64,000 nt of DNA from Neohoeflea coraliihabitans (GTDB lineage: Bacteria > Pseudomonadota > Alphaproteobacteria > Rhizobiales > Rhizobiaceae): the NCBI RefSeq assembly GCF_019334345.1, contig NZ_JAHWQX010000005.1:124001-188000 (forward strand), in the 5' to 3' direction. This document shows positions 50,802-60,613 of the stretch, one piece after another (the first letter of the stretch is position 1; every line of letters begins with the position of its first letter). The translations under genes and the position numbers were made by a program. The notes below the pieces were generated by a model, which worked only from the letters and a program-made list of their open reading frames with translations, did no database searches and was not told the DNA's origin.

Positions 50802-52418
50802 ATGACGGTCAAATCCAAGAATCATCCGGCACCGGACGGCGTGCGTATCAGACGCGCGCTGCTGTCGGTTTCCGACAAGAGCGGGCTGGTGGCGTTCGCG
50901 CGGTCTCTGGCGGATGCCGGCGTCGAGCTGATTTCGACGGGCGGCACGGCCAAAGCGATCGCTGCCGCCGGGCTTGCCGTGCGCGACGTTTCGGAGCTGA
51001 CCGGTTTTCCGGAGATCATGGACGGCCGGGTCAAGACGCTGCATCCGAATGTGCACGGCGGCCTGCTGGCGATCCGCGACGATGGCGAGCATCGGGCGGC
51101 CATGGACGCGCATGGCATCGAGGCCATCGATCTCGCGGTGATCAATCTTTATCCCTTCGAAGAGGTGCGGGCCGCGGGCGGAGAGGCGGCCGAGATCATC
51201 GAGAATATCGATATTGGCGGGCCGGCGATGATCCGCGCCGCGGCAAAGAATCATGCCTATGTGACGATCGTGACCGATCCGGACGATTATGCGCGTGTCG
51301 CCGAAACGCTTGCGGAAAATGACGGAATGGTGCCGCTGGCGCTGCGCCGCGAACTGGCAGCGCTCGCCTACGGTCGGACAGCGGCCTATGACGCGGCGAT
51401 TTCAGGCTGGTTCGCCGGCGATCTGGGGATCGAGGCGCCGCGTCACCGGGGCTTTGGCGGCCAGCTTCGCGAGGTGATGCGCTACGGCGAAAACCCGCAT
51501 CAGAAGGCGGCCTTTTATGTCAATGGCGATCGCCGGCCGGGCGTGGCGACGGCTGAACTGCTGCAGGGCAAGAAACTGTCCTACAACAACATCAACGACA
51601 CCGACGCGGCATTTGAACTGGTCAGCGAGTTTGCCCTCGCGGACGGGCCGGCCTGCGCCATCATCAAGCATGCCAATCCTTGCGGTGTTGCCGTTGCATC
51701 CAGTCAGGCGGACGCCTATCGGCGGGCGCTCAGGTGCGATCCGACCTCGGCATTCGGCGGTATCCTGGCATTCAACTGTGAACTTGAGGCGGAGACGGCC
51801 GAGGAGATCGTCAAGCTGATGACGGAAGTGATCATTGCGCCCGCGGTGAGCGCTGCGGCGCAACAGATCATAGCGAAGAAGAAAAACCTGCGGCTGCTGG
51901 TCACCGGCGCGATGGCCGATCCGGCGGCAGCGGGGGTGCATGTCAAGAGCGTGGCCGGCGGGCTTTTGGTGCAGGAGCGCGACAACGGCCGGATCGCTCA
52001 GAGCGCCTTGCAGGTGGTCACCAAGAGAGCGCCCAGCGATGCTGAAATCGCCGATCTTCTGTTTGCCTTCCGGGTTGGCAAGCATGTCAAATCGAATGCC
52101 ATCGTCTATGCCCGCGACGGAGCGACCGTCGGCATCGGCGCCGGCCAGATGAGCCGGGTCGATTCGGCAAGAATTGCGGCGCGCAAGTCGGAAGATGCGG
52201 CGCTCGCCGCTGGCGAAGCGAAACCGCTGACCGCCGGCAGCGTCGTGGCGTCGGACGCGTTTTTCCCGTTCGCTGATGGCTTGCTCTCGGCCGTCGAGGC
52301 CGGCGCAACGGCGGTGATCCAGCCGGGCGGCTCGATGCGCGATGCTGAAGTGATCGCCGCCGCCGATGAGGCGGGCATCGCCATGGTGTTCACCGGGATG
52401 CGGCATTTCCGTCACTAG
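50802..52418 (+). CDS. purH: Bifunctional AICAR transformylase / IMP cyclohydrolase
   Basis: 538 residues from ATG 50802. N-terminal MGS-like IMP cyclohydrolase domain ([47 protein letters not shown]) and C-terminal AICAR transformylase ([33 protein letters not shown]). It carries out the last two steps of IMP synthesis. Start chosen by homology over three closely spaced ATGs. Confidence 0.96.
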   Translation: MTVKSKNHPAPDGVRIRRALLSVSDKSGLVAFARSLADAGVELISTGGTAKAIAAAGLAVRDVSELTGFPEIMDGRVKTLHPNVHGGLLAIRDDGEHRAAMDAHGIEAIDLAVINLYPFEEVRAAGGEAAEIIENIDIGGPAMIRAAAKNHAYVTIVTDPDDYARVAETLAENDGMVPLALRRELAALAYGRTAAYDAAISGWFAGDLGIEAPRHRGFGGQLREVMRYGENPHQKAAFYVNGDRRPGVATAELLQGKKLSYNNINDTDAAFELVSEFALADGPACAIIKHANPCGVAVASSQADAYRRALRCDPTSAFGGILAFNCELEAETAEEIVKLMTEVIIAPAVSAAAQQIIAKKKNLRLLVTGAMADPAAAGVHVKSVAGGLLVQERDNGRIAQSALQVVTKRAPSDAEIADLLFAFRVGKHVKSNAIVYARDGATVGIGAGQMSRVDSARIAARKSEDAALAAGEAKPLTAGSVVASDAFFPFADGLLSAVEAGATAVIQPGGSMRDAEVIAAADEAGIAMVFTGMRHFRH

Positions 52419-52451
52419 AGGCCACCTTTGGTGGTCTTGGGCCGGGTGCAT

Positions 52452-55400
52452 TCAATGGAAGTTGCGTCCTTTCGGCATGACGGTGATGGTGGCACGGGGC
52501 ACACGCTGCTCTACCACCGGACGACGGATCTCGTCGGCGCGAGCCAGACTTTGCAGGCTGCTGCTTGCCTGGGAGCCGGGTTCTTCGCCGGCTTCTGCGC
52601 CCAGCCAAGCCAGTTGCGATGAAATGTCGGTGACCCGGTCGGCAACAACATGAATGACGCCGGCCTCGTTCTGCAGCCGACCGTCCACCTGCACCAGCCG
52701 GGCCCCGAGAATTTCCCTGCGGAACCGTTCGAAGATTTTTGGCCAGATGATGATGTTGGCAACGCCGGTTTCATCCTCAAGGGTCATGAAAATCACGCCC
52801 TTGGCCGACCCTGGCCGTTGTCGCACAAGCACCAGGCCAGCGACGCGAATCCGCCGACCGCTGCGCATCGTGTCCAGTTTGCGGTTCTCGACAATGGCGC
52901 GTTCGGCCAGATGCGGACGCACAAAGGCCACCGGATGGGCCTTCAACGAAAAGGACAAATAGCGGTAATCATTGATCACCTCCTCGCCCGGCGGCATGGG
53001 CGGCAGCTGCATTTCGGGTTCGTCGCCGGTGGCTGGTTGCGGTTCTGCCGCCAGGCCTTTTTGTTCGAACAGCGGCAGACGTTCGGCGGCGGTGGCAGGA
53101 TCGAGGGCCCGGGCCGCCCACAGCGCTTCGCGGCGTGACAGGCCGAGCGAAGAAAAGGCATCGGCATCGGCCAGCCGCTCGATGACGGAGCGGCCCAGCC
53201 CGGTGCGCAACCAGAGATCGCGCAGGGAATCATAGCCTGATCCGCGCCGCTCGATCAGCCGGCTCATGGCTTCCTCGGTCAGTCCCTTGACCTGGCGAAA
53301 GCCAAGCCGCACCGCTCTTTCGGTACAGATTACCCCAGCCATCGGGCGGTGTCGGCGCGCGATGCTGCCGGGGTTGAAGGCAGCCTTTTCCAGGGTGCAG
53401 TCCCAATCGGAATGGTTGATGTCGACCGGACGGATTTCGACGCCGTGCTCGCGGGCGTCACGGACCAGTTGCGCCGGGGCATAAAATCCCATCGGCTGGG
53501 CGTTGAGAATGGCAGCACAAAAGACATCGGGATAGCGTGCCTTGAGCCAGGATGAGGCATAGACCAGCAGCGCGAAAGAGGCGGCATGGCTTTCGGGAAA
53601 ACCGTATTCGCCAAAACCCTCGATCTGCTGAAAACAGCGTTCGGCGAAGGCGCGGTCATAGCCATTGCCGACCATGCCTTCGATCATCTTCGTCTGGAAT
53701 GTGTGGATGGTGCCGACGCGGCGGAAGGTGGCCATGGCGCGGCGTAACCGATCGGCCTCGGAGGGCGAGAAGCCGGCAGCGACGATGGCAATCTTCATCG
53801 CCTGCTCCTGAAACAGCGGCACACCAAGCGTCTTGCCGAGCACCTGGCGCAGCTCTTCCTTGGGAAAGGTGACGGGTTCCTTGCCTTCGCGGCGGCGCAG
53901 ATACGGATGCACCATGTCACCCTGGATCGGGCCGGGGCGGACGATCGCCACCTCGATGACCAGATCGTAGAATTCCTTCGGCTTGAGGCGTGGCAGCATC
54001 GACATCTGAGCCCGGCTCTCGATCTGGAAGACGCCGATCGTGTCGGCGCGCTGCATCATGGCGTAGACGTCGGGATCCTCCTTGGGCAGGGCGGCAAGGC
54101 TGAGCCGGCGGCCATATTCGGTTTCCAGCAGCTTGAGGCCGCGGGCCAGGCAGGAGAGCATGCCCAGTGCCAGAATGTCGATCTTCAGGATGCCCAGTGC
54201 GTCGAGATCATCCTTGTCCCATTCCACCATGGTGCGGCCTTCCATGGCGGTGTTCATCACCGGCACCACCTCATCAAGCCGGTCGCGGGTGATGACAAAG
54301 CCGCCGACATGCTGGGAAAGATGGCGCGGAAAACCGATCAGCCGATGCGCATGGTCGAGCACCTGGCGGGTGGTGCGGTCGGCCGTGTCGAGTCCGGCGA
54401 TGTTGGCCTCACGCGTGCCCATCGCTTCGGAAGACCAGCCCCAGACCGAGCCTGCCAGGGCGGAAATGGCATCTTCCGACAATCCGAAGGCCTTGCCGAC
54501 TTCCCGCGCCGCCGACCGCGCCCGATAGGTGATGACGGTGGCGGCGAGACCGGCATGTTCGCGGCCATAGCGCTGATAGATGTACTGGATGACTTCCTCG
54601 CGGCGTTCATGCTCGAAATCGACGTCGATATCGGGCGGCTCACGGCGCTCAGGCGAGATGAAGCGTTCAAACAGAAGATCGGCAAAGGCCGGATCGACCT
54701 CGGTGATGCCGATGCAGTAGCAGATGGTCGAATTGGCAGCCGAACCACGCCCCTGGCAAAGAATGCCGCGCGAGCGGGCAAAGCGGACAATATCCCAGAC
54801 CGTCAGGAAATAGGGGGCGTAGTCCAGTTCGGCGATCAAGGCCAGTTCATGGGCGATCTGGCGGTGGACAGCGGCCGGCACGCCCTGCGGATAGCGTTGG
54901 CGGGCGCCCTGGCTGGCGAGCCGCGCCAGCATCTCGTGCGGCGCGCCGTCGCCAAAGGTTTCGTCGGGATAATTGTAGCGCAGTTCATCGAGCGAGAAAG
55001 TGAGTTCCCCGGCAAAGCTCATGGTTTCGGCGATTGCCTCGGGACAGGAGCGGAGCAACCGGACCATTTCGCCGGCTCCCTTGAGATGCCGCTCGGCATG
55101 CGCTGCGAGCAGACGGCCGGCGCGGGTTACCGGAACATGATGGCGGATGGCGGTGAGAATGTCCTGGTCGGCGCGCCGGCCGGGATGATGATAGAGCACA
55201 TCATTGCTGGCCATTGGCCGGACATCGCACTGGTGCGCCAGATGAACCAGTTCGGCCAGCCGGGCGCGATCGGCGCCGTCATAGGTGGGCACCAGAGCCA
55301 GCCGTACAGCGCGGCCGAAGGCGGCGCCGAGCCGGTTCAGCACCGGCATCAGAGCGGCTTGCGAGACGCGGGCTGCCGGCAGAACCAGCAAATTGAGATC

Positions 55401-55784
55401 GGCGCCCCATTCGAGCAGGTCCTCAAGCGTCAGATGGCATTCCCCTTTGTCGGCGCGGCGATTGCCCGCAGTGAGCAGGCGGCACAGACGTCCCCAGCCA
55501 GCACGGTTCTTCGGATAGGCCAGGATATCCGGAGTGGCGTCGGCAAAAACGAGGCGGGCGCCGGGATGGAAGTGCAGGTGATCGACACCGGCCTCGCGCG
55601 TTGCCAGATGGGCGCGAACGACGCCGGCAACGGTATTGCGGTCGGCCAGACCAAAATGAGACAGGCCGAGACGCATGGCGGCCACGGTCAGTTCTTCCGG
55701 AGCGGAAGCCCCTTCGAGAAAGGAGAAGTGACTGCGGATGGCGAATTCGGCGTAAGCGCTCTCGAAATGTGCGGGAGTGTCCAT
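52452..55784 (-). CDS. dnaE2: Error-prone DNA polymerase DnaE2 (ImuC)
   Basis: 1110 residues, typical of DnaE2. PHP domain at the N-terminus ([17 protein letters not shown]), polymerase palm with [20 protein letters not shown] containing catalytic aspartates and [20 protein letters not shown], helix-hairpin-helix, and an OB fold near the C-terminus ([20 protein letters not shown]). Translesion polymerase of the SOS-induced ImuA-ImuB-DnaE2 mutasome. It starts 9 bp after imuB. Confidence 0.97.
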   Translation of the reverse strand: MDTPAHFESAYAEFAIRSHFSFLEGASAPEELTVAAMRLGLSHFGLADRNTVAGVVRAHLATREAGVDHLHFHPGARLVFADATPDILAYPKNRAGWGRLCRLLTAGNRRADKGECHLTLEDLLEWGADLNLLVLPAARVSQAALMPVLNRLGAAFGRAVRLALVPTYDGADRARLAELVHLAHQCDVRPMASNDVLYHHPGRRADQDILTAIRHHVPVTRAGRLLAAHAERHLKGAGEMVRLLRSCPEAIAETMSFAGELTFSLDELRYNYPDETFGDGAPHEMLARLASQGARQRYPQGVPAAVHRQIAHELALIAELDYAPYFLTVWDIVRFARSRGILCQGRGSAANSTICYCIGITEVDPAFADLLFERFISPERREPPDIDVDFEHERREEVIQYIYQRYGREHAGLAATVITYRARSAAREVGKAFGLSEDAISALAGSVWGWSSEAMGTREANIAGLDTADRTTRQVLDHAHRLIGFPRHLSQHVGGFVITRDRLDEVVPVMNTAMEGRTMVEWDKDDLDALGILKIDILALGMLSCLARGLKLLETEYGRRLSLAALPKEDPDVYAMMQRADTIGVFQIESRAQMSMLPRLKPKEFYDLVIEVAIVRPGPIQGDMVHPYLRRREGKEPVTFPKEELRQVLGKTLGVPLFQEQAMKIAIVAAGFSPSEADRLRRAMATFRRVGTIHTFQTKMIEGMVGNGYDRAFAERCFQQIEGFGEYGFPESHAASFALLVYASSWLKARYPDVFCAAILNAQPMGFYAPAQLVRDAREHGVEIRPVDINHSDWDCTLEKAAFNPGSIARRHRPMAGVICTERAVRLGFRQVKGLTEEAMSRLIERRGSGYDSLRDLWLRTGLGRSVIERLADADAFSSLGLSRREALWAARALDPATAAERLPLFEQKGLAAEPQPATGDEPEMQLPPMPPGEEVINDYRYLSFSLKAHPVAFVRPHLAERAIVENRKLDTMRSGRRIRVAGLVLVRQRPGSAKGVIFMTLEDETGVANIIIWPKIFERFRREILGARLVQVDGRLQNEAGVIHVVADRVTDISSQLAWLGAEAGEEPGSQASSSLQSLARADEIRRPVVEQRVPRATITVMPKGRNFH

Positions 55785-55793
55785 CGGCGGATC

Positions 55794-57470
55794 TCAAGCG
55801 AAAAAACCGTGCAGGAACCAGCGTGGCGTCGATGATTCCCTTTCGTAAAGCCCTTCGCGAAACAGCCAGTAGCGCCGCCCGGCCTCGTCCTCGACGCGGT
55901 AATAATCGCGGGTCGGAGCATTCTCGCCGTCATGCCACCATTCGGCGGCAATGCGTTCGGGACCTTCGGCGCGGGTGACGTGATGCGGGCTGCGGCGCCA
56001 GCGAAAGGTGACGGGAGGACCATCGGGAACTTCGGCCACCGCCGTCACCGGCTCGGGAGGGCGCAGCAAACGCAAGGGCCGCGCCGCGCCACTGACCGGC
56101 AGGAAAGTGCCGGCGTCATCTTCTCCTTTTGCAGATCCGCTCTGGGGAGAATTCAGTTTGTCGACATGGGGGACGTGATGCACCGATCGTTCGGGCACAT
56201 GGCTGTTGCCGGCCACCGGCACCTGAACGCGATCCGGGCCGAGGCGGGCAGCGAGCCGGTCGGCGAGAAGATGAAGGGGCAGATCGTCGCCCTGGGCAGC
56301 GCCCTCGAAATCGGTCTGACTGTCAGGCATCGGCTCGTAGTCGAGCACCGCCAGGCGAACCAGTTCAAAACCGTAGCCGGCATCGATTTCCTCATGCAGG
56401 CTGGCGATTCTTTCGGCGAAAAGCTGCTTGATCCGCAGGGGATCACGCAGCGGGCGGGCTGTGCCGACCCGGATGTGGCGCACGGCGCCATCAATGCGAA
56501 ACAGCGATAATTCTGCACGGCGCAGTCCGGCCGCGCGCCGGCTCAGCAAATCCTTCAGGCTTGCCGCCAGCTGGCCGCTCAGGGTGGTGATCGTCTCGAG
56601 ATCGATGAGCGGCTCGGCAAAGCGTCGTTCGGCGATCAACTCGGCCAAAGGCCGGCGGGGAGAAATCGGTTCCCCGTCCATGCCGGTCATGCGGTCGAGC
56701 CGCCGCAGCACCGTGCTGCCGAAGCGCCGGGCCAAGGGCGCGCGGGGGGCTGTCAACACGTCTTGCAGGCGCTTGAGTCCGACCCGCGCGAGGGCGGCGG
56801 TGGTTTCATCCGGCAGGCGCAGGCTGCTGATCGGCAGAGCCGGCATCAGGACGGCGATATCGGCGGGAGCGGCAATGCGGCCCGGTTGGTGGCGGGCCAA
56901 GGCCCAGGCCAGGGCCGGGGTCGGAGCGATGGCGCCCTGAACGGCAAAGCCAAAACCTTCAAGGCGTGTGATTGCGTCGTCAAGCATGGCGCGTTCACCG
57001 CCGAACAGATGAGCGCAGCCGGTGATGTCGAGGGCCAGCCCATCGGGACTATCGAGGCCGACCAGCGGCGTGTAGCGATCGGCCCAGTCGGCGAGCGCGA
57101 TGAGCAGCCGGTGATCGGCGGCGGGATCTGCCGGGGTCACATCGAGATCGGGACAGATGGCCCGCGCCTCGGCGACACCCTGGCCTATCCGCAAGCCACG
57201 GGTGGCGGCTTTCTCGTCGAGCGCGGCGAGCCGCAAAGCTCCCTTCAGCCGTTCGGCGCAGGCCAGCGGTTTGACGGCCGGGCGGCCGGCTTCAGGAGGC
57301 GCGGTCGAATGCCAGGAGGGTCCCAGGCGCTGGCGCCAGATCCTGTCGGTCGGAAGAGCGGGAAAAGCGAGAGCGAGAATCCGCCGGGTTTCCCCCAGCG
57401 GCAGTGAGGGCACCACCAGATCGGGTGTCTTCAGCGGTGCGGGTGGGGCGGATCTGGAAACGATGGTCAT
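55794..57470 (-). CDS. imuB: ImuB, Y-family polymerase-like mutasome adaptor
   Basis: 558 residues from ATG 57468-57470; upstream codons to 57524 are also open. The Y-family fold is recognisable (RRILALAFPALPTDRIWRQR, SPDGLALDITGCAHLFGGE, VLRRLDRM), but the N-terminal catalytic acidic residue of active Y-polymerases is missing, as known for ImuB. It links DnaE2 to the beta clamp. The 5' part overlaps imuA by about 180 bp in another frame. Confidence 0.93.
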   Translation of the reverse strand: MTIVSRSAPPAPLKTPDLVVPSLPLGETRRILALAFPALPTDRIWRQRLGPSWHSTAPPEAGRPAVKPLACAERLKGALRLAALDEKAATRGLRIGQGVAEARAICPDLDVTPADPAADHRLLIALADWADRYTPLVGLDSPDGLALDITGCAHLFGGERAMLDDAITRLEGFGFAVQGAIAPTPALAWALARHQPGRIAAPADIAVLMPALPISSLRLPDETTAALARVGLKRLQDVLTAPRAPLARRFGSTVLRRLDRMTGMDGEPISPRRPLAELIAERRFAEPLIDLETITTLSGQLAASLKDLLSRRAAGLRRAELSLFRIDGAVRHIRVGTARPLRDPLRIKQLFAERIASLHEEIDAGYGFELVRLAVLDYEPMPDSQTDFEGAAQGDDLPLHLLADRLAARLGPDRVQVPVAGNSHVPERSVHHVPHVDKLNSPQSGSAKGEDDAGTFLPVSGAARPLRLLRPPEPVTAVAEVPDGPPVTFRWRRSPHHVTRAEGPERIAAEWWHDGENAPTRDYYRVEDEAGRRYWLFREGLYERESSTPRWFLHGFFA

Positions 57471-58428
57471 GGGACAGCCATTCGAGAATGAGGGAAAGAC
57501 GGGCGGAGGCGCGGCTTTTTTCAAGAGTCACCTGCAACGCTGGCGCTCCGAGACTTCCGGCAAGAGGATGACCGGTGCGCGGGCCTTCAGAGCCGAGATG
57601 CCGCAGGGCGGCGGGCGCCGGACCAATGCAAAACCGCACCGGCGCGGCACTCGCCTCGGCGTCTGCTGCCTGACGCAGGAGCAGCAGCGGCTGGCGGCTG
57701 CTCCGGGCCCGGAAATGCAACCGGCGACTTTCGCTCAGGCCGAGCCGGGTCGGATTGCCGCGTATCTCGACAAGAATGATGGCGTTGTCCTTTTGTGGAG
57801 GCTGCTTTTCGTCCGACTGCCGAGGTGAAGAAGATGTGGTTGGAGCGCTGCTTGTGGAAAGGCTCTGGCAGGCGGTTGCGGCCGTTTCGGCTGCCCACAA
57901 GGCTTCCAGTTCGGTGCGCGGATGAATGACGAGCAGTTGCGGTGCCGGGGTGCCGGGACCGATGGCAAGAAGATCGAGCAAGCCGGGCAGCCAGAGATCC
58001 CCGCCTTCGCGCAGGGTTTGCGGGGCGCTGATCCAGACCAGCGGCCGCGGCTTTGCGGGCGCCTCACTGAAGCGGGCAATCAGCATGGCGGCAAAGGCGC
58101 TGACAAGGCCCCAGTCGCGGGTCTGTTCGCAGCGGATTTCGATCAGGCCGGCGCGGGGCAGGCCGCCCCCCAGGGCTGCATCGAAAGGAGCCACCCCGAG
58201 CGGCAGCTGGTCTGCCGCAGGGTCTGGCGCCGCGGCAAAACCCGCATCGCCGACCGGCAGGGAATGCGGCACCTCTGGTGTGAAAGCCACTGTCAAAAAA
58301 GCAGACTCTCTGAGGATATGAGGCGTCTTTGGCGGCACCACCAAGGTGGCAGCCGCCGCCTTGTCGAGGCTGGCAATGGCCTGGTGCAGCGCATGCCGAG
58401 AGCGCTGCGCCGCTTGCGGGGTCGCCAC
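57292..58428 (-). CDS. imuA: ImuA, SOS mutasome protein (RecA/SulA-like)
   Basis: 378 residues from a GTG at 58426-58428, with CAGGAG upstream. RecA-like core without a full Walker A: PLGVAPFDAALGGGLPRAGLIEI, LVWISAPQTLREGGDL, and the C-terminal LSLILEWLSHDHRFQIRPTR. First gene of the LexA-controlled imuA-imuB-dnaE2 operon; the last ~60 codons overlap imuB. A LexA box is 17 bp upstream of the start. Confidence 0.92.
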   Translation of the reverse strand: MATPQAAQRSRHALHQAIASLDKAAAATLVVPPKTPHILRESAFLTVAFTPEVPHSLPVGDAGFAAAPDPAADQLPLGVAPFDAALGGGLPRAGLIEIRCEQTRDWGLVSAFAAMLIARFSEAPAKPRPLVWISAPQTLREGGDLWLPGLLDLLAIGPGTPAPQLLVIHPRTELEALWAAETAATACQSLSTSSAPTTSSSPRQSDEKQPPQKDNAIILVEIRGNPTRLGLSESRRLHFRARSSRQPLLLLRQAADAEASAAPVRFCIGPAPAALRHLGSEGPRTGHPLAGSLGAPALQVTLEKSRASARLSLILEWLSHDHRFQIRPTRTAEDTRSGGALTAAGGNPADSRSRFSRSSDRQDLAPAPGTLLAFDRAS

Positions 58429-58444
58429 GGGTCTACTCCTGTAT

Positions 58445-58459
58445 GTTCCTGTTATGTTC
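58445..58459. promoter_or_regulatory. Alphaproteobacterial LexA (SOS) box of imuA
   Basis: GTTC-CTGTTAT-GTTC matches the alphaproteobacterial LexA motif GTTC-N7-GTTC exactly and lies 17 bp upstream of imuA. Confidence 0.93.
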
Positions 58460-58468
58460 TAATGGATT

Positions 58469-58492
58469 CCAGAGGGTGGGCGCCGAGTCAAG
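58469..58492 (-). promoter_or_regulatory. Possible imuA promoter -35 region
   Basis: On the minus strand TTGACT (58492-58487) is a good -35; the -10 would be near AATCCATT, just before the LexA box. The IS1595 end is only 11 bp further upstream, leaving this promoter intact. Confidence 0.45.
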
Positions 58493-58503
58493 CGGGGGAG
58501 ATG

Positions 58504-58537
58504 GGAATTTATTGGCGATATTATATTTGACAAACCC
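58504..58537. repeat. Left terminal inverted repeat of the IS1595 element
   Basis: Starts GGAATTTATTGGCG and ends TTGACAAACCC. It contains an inward-facing TTGACA (58527-58532) that, with GATAAC 17 bp downstream (58550-58555), can serve the transposase. Confidence 0.93.
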
Positions 58538-58587
58538 AACATGATATGCGATAACTAACTCAACAAGTTAGCGATTCGGTGAATTTC

Positions 58588-59550
58588 ATGTCCGTACTGA
58601 GCAAGGAATATTTTCATAACGAGGCAGCGGCCTTTGAGCATGTCGAGCGCATCCTGTGGCCTAAAGGCCCGGTCTGCCCGCACTGTGGAAATGACAAGCG
58701 TATTTACAAGCTGGAGGGTGTCCGCTCCAAGCCTTCGAAGAAGAACCCTGAGGGCGTCGAGCGTCACGGCCTGAAAAAGTGCGCGGCATGCCGGAAGCAG
58801 TTCACCGTTCGCATTGGCACCATCTTTGAGGAAAGCCACATACCGCTGCACAAGTGGCTGCAGGCCATTCACCTGATGTGTTCCAGCAAGAAGGGCATCA
58901 GTTCGAACCAGCTTCACCGCGTTCTTGAAATCACTCTCAAGAGCGCGTGGTTTCTGTCGCACCGGATCCGCGAGGCGATGCGCACTGGCGTTTTCGATAC
59001 CCCGCTCGGTGGCAATGGCAAGATCGTAGAGGCCGACGAAACTTTCATTGGTCGCAAGAAGGGCTTCCAGAAGAAGGGCGGCGGCGCTGGCCACAAGATG
59101 ACTGTCATGAGCCTTGTGGAGCGTGGCGGTGATGTTCGCTCGGTTGTCCTCGACCGCATCACGAAGGTAGGCATCAGCAAGGTCATTGCGGACAATGTTC
59201 ACCACGAAAGCCGGCTAATGACTGACACCGCTTCCTACTACATGAAGCGCGATTTCAACGTCGCCGGTCACGAAATGGTCAACCATTATCGGGGCGAATA
59301 CGTCCGCGAGGACGTCTACACGAACACGCTGGAAGGCTTCTACAGCATCTTCAAGCGAGGCATGAAGGGCGTTTATCAGCATTGCGCCGAGAAACACCTG
59401 CATCGTTATGCTGCTGAGTTCGATTTCAGGTACAACAACCGGACCGCTCGCGGTGTGAACGATAGCGAGCGGGCAATGAACGCGCTGATTGGCGTGAGCG
59501 GGAAACGGCTCACATACGATCAAGCTAATCCAGCCGGACAAGCGCTTTGA
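58588..59550 (+). CDS. IS1595-family transposase
   Basis: 320 residues from ATG 58588 (MSVLSKEYFHNEAAAFEHVE); a GTG three codons earlier is possible. N-terminal zinc ribbon: CPHCGNDK and CAACRKQFTVRIGTIFEESH. DDE/N catalytic domain: GKIVEADETFIGRKKG, the middle Asp in LMTDTASYYM, and YTNTLEGFYSIFKRGMKGVY. It ends with GKRLTYDQAN. Intact and apparently functional. Confidence 0.95.
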   Translation: MSVLSKEYFHNEAAAFEHVERILWPKGPVCPHCGNDKRIYKLEGVRSKPSKKNPEGVERHGLKKCAACRKQFTVRIGTIFEESHIPLHKWLQAIHLMCSSKKGISSNQLHRVLEITLKSAWFLSHRIREAMRTGVFDTPLGGNGKIVEADETFIGRKKGFQKKGGGAGHKMTVMSLVERGGDVRSVVLDRITKVGISKVIADNVHHESRLMTDTASYYMKRDFNVAGHEMVNHYRGEYVREDVYTNTLEGFYSIFKRGMKGVYQHCAEKHLHRYAAEFDFRYNNRTARGVNDSERAMNALIGVSGKRLTYDQANPAGQAL

Positions 59551-59581
59551 GCGTTGGGTGCAGTTAGATATCTGGCCACTA

Positions 59582-59606
59582 AAAACATTTCGTAAGCGGA
59601 ACGAAA
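59582..59606 (-). terminator. Possible terminator for the leftward DUF3800 transcript
   Basis: On the minus strand a 6-bp stem TTTCGT / ACGAAA (59606-59588) with a 7-base loop is followed by TGTTTTT. The stem is weak, so confidence is modest. Confidence 0.4.
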
Positions 59607-59616
59607 ACTAGAATCC

Positions 59617-59645
59617 TTGACGAGTCACGCAGAAGTCGCTATATA
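59617..59645 (+). promoter_or_regulatory. Candidate promoter in the transposase-DUF3800 gap
   Basis: TTGACG (59617-59622), 17-bp spacer, TATATA (59640-59645). Predicted transcript would start just before the three-way fold and run antisense to DUF3800. Confidence 0.45.
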
Positions 59646-59651
59646 CGGTTT

Positions 59652-59696
59652 GCCGGGGATACGTCGAAACGTATCAGGGCCAAAAGCCCACCCGGC
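59652..59696. other. Three-way-junction inverted-repeat structure, possible structured RNA
   Basis: Outer helix GCCGGG (59652-59657) / CCCGGC (59691-59696) encloses two hairpins: GATACGT / ACGTATC (59658-59664, 59669-59675; loop CGAA, or UUCG on the other strand) and GGGC / GCCC (59677-59680, 59686-59689). All stems are perfect. It lies 2 bp past the DUF3800 stop, so it is either the 3' UTR of that mRNA or the start of an opposing RNA. A DNA cruciform or recombination site is another possibility. Confidence 0.6.
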
Positions 59697-59698
59697 GG

Positions 59699-60463
59699 CT
59701 ACTCCCAACCATTCTTTGGAAATTTGACTAGGCCAAAGCCGTTGATTGAGCCGTCATCCTTCTTTCTGAAAGAGGGCTTTATGACTTCGAAGAATGTAGA
59801 GTCATTTTGATTGAATGCTCGGCCTATCGCCCCGGACACCATGTCTGCAATTTGCACGCCGATGCTCATATGTGACGGCGTAAGAAAAATGCATTCTACG
59901 AAATTATCGTAATTGCTGACATACGCATTTTCTACCTCGATCATGTCGAGGTGGTTAAGCCGAAAATTTTCGTCTTGTTTGCGTCCCCGATGATCTCCAA
60001 CAACGATGCCGAGCTGCGTATTGCCAACAGTTCGACTTAGATCTTGAAGATGGTACTGGAAGCGCTCTGATACCGGCTTGTACGTGTAATGATAAAGGGC
60101 TTCAGCATCCTCAACGATTGTGAGCCTGTAAGCGGCTACGACGCTAGCCACGCAAGCCACTATCTTCACGCTTTTGCGCTTTATGATAATATTGAAATAG
60201 TCGCGTCGAAAGCGATCCTTGGCCTCTTGGCTTAGGTGGGACACGGAGTTTGATGGATCTGTGTTCTGCGGTCCAAAATATCGCCATTTGATTTCGCCGC
60301 TTATGTTGTATTCTGGACGAGCGCATAATTGGCGAACTTCGGCGGCGATGCCGTGCCATTGTGACTCATGCATAATGACGCCCCCAATTACGAAATAGGG
60401 GTTCGACTTTTTTGAATCTGGCTTTGGCGGCGTACCGCTTTCATCAATAAAGCAGAAGTGCAT
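59699..60463 (-). CDS. DUF3800 protein, IS passenger
   Basis: 254 residues. Family hallmarks: N-terminal FCFIDESGTPP, internal GIVVGDHRGRKQD, and C-terminal GVQIADMVSGAIGRAF; the spaced acidic residues suggest an RNase-H-like nuclease fold, unproven. Codon use is more AT-rich than the host genes. DUF3800 genes are recurrent passengers of IS1595-type elements. Its start codon is 6 bp from that of the divergent 47-residue ORF. Confidence 0.85.
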   Translation of the reverse strand: MHFCFIDESGTPPKPDSKKSNPYFVIGGVIMHESQWHGIAAEVRQLCARPEYNISGEIKWRYFGPQNTDPSNSVSHLSQEAKDRFRRDYFNIIIKRKSVKIVACVASVVAAYRLTIVEDAEALYHYTYKPVSERFQYHLQDLSRTVGNTQLGIVVGDHRGRKQDENFRLNHLDMIEVENAYVSNYDNFVECIFLTPSHMSIGVQIADMVSGAIGRAFNQNDSTFFEVIKPSFRKKDDGSINGFGLVKFPKNGWE

Positions 60464-60469
60464 CTACAT

Positions 60470-60613
60470 ATGACACAACCAAGCGACAAAAAGAGTCAAG
60501 TGGACAAGTTCAAAGAGGCCGCTCGCGACCTGGAAACAGACGACGACGAGAAGCGCTTTGACGAGAAACTTAGGCGAGTAGCGAAGGGTACAGATAAAAA
60601 GCGGGAAGACTAG
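60470..60613 (+). CDS. 47-residue charged protein, IS passenger
   Basis: ATG 60470 to TAG 60613. Begins MTQPSDKKSQVDKFKEAARD and is extremely charged (Lys/Asp/Glu/Arg over half of residues), probably helical. Divergent from DUF3800 with 6 bp between start codons, so its leader lies in the DUF3800 5' coding region; GCAGAAG is a weak ribosome binding site. Its TAG stop is shared as CTAG with the convergent HNH gene. Function unknown; a partner of DUF3800 is conceivable. Confidence 0.65.
   Translation: MTQPSDKKSQVDKFKEAARDLETDDDEKRFDEKLRRVAKGTDKKRED

Noticed and set aside
53907-55835. 642-codon open frame on the plus strand
   Set aside because: Antisense to dnaE2, with no recognisable domain; high GC makes long antisense frames common here. 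The same applies to plus-strand frames at 3136-4407 and 9329-10084 and the minus-strand frame at 40168-41301.
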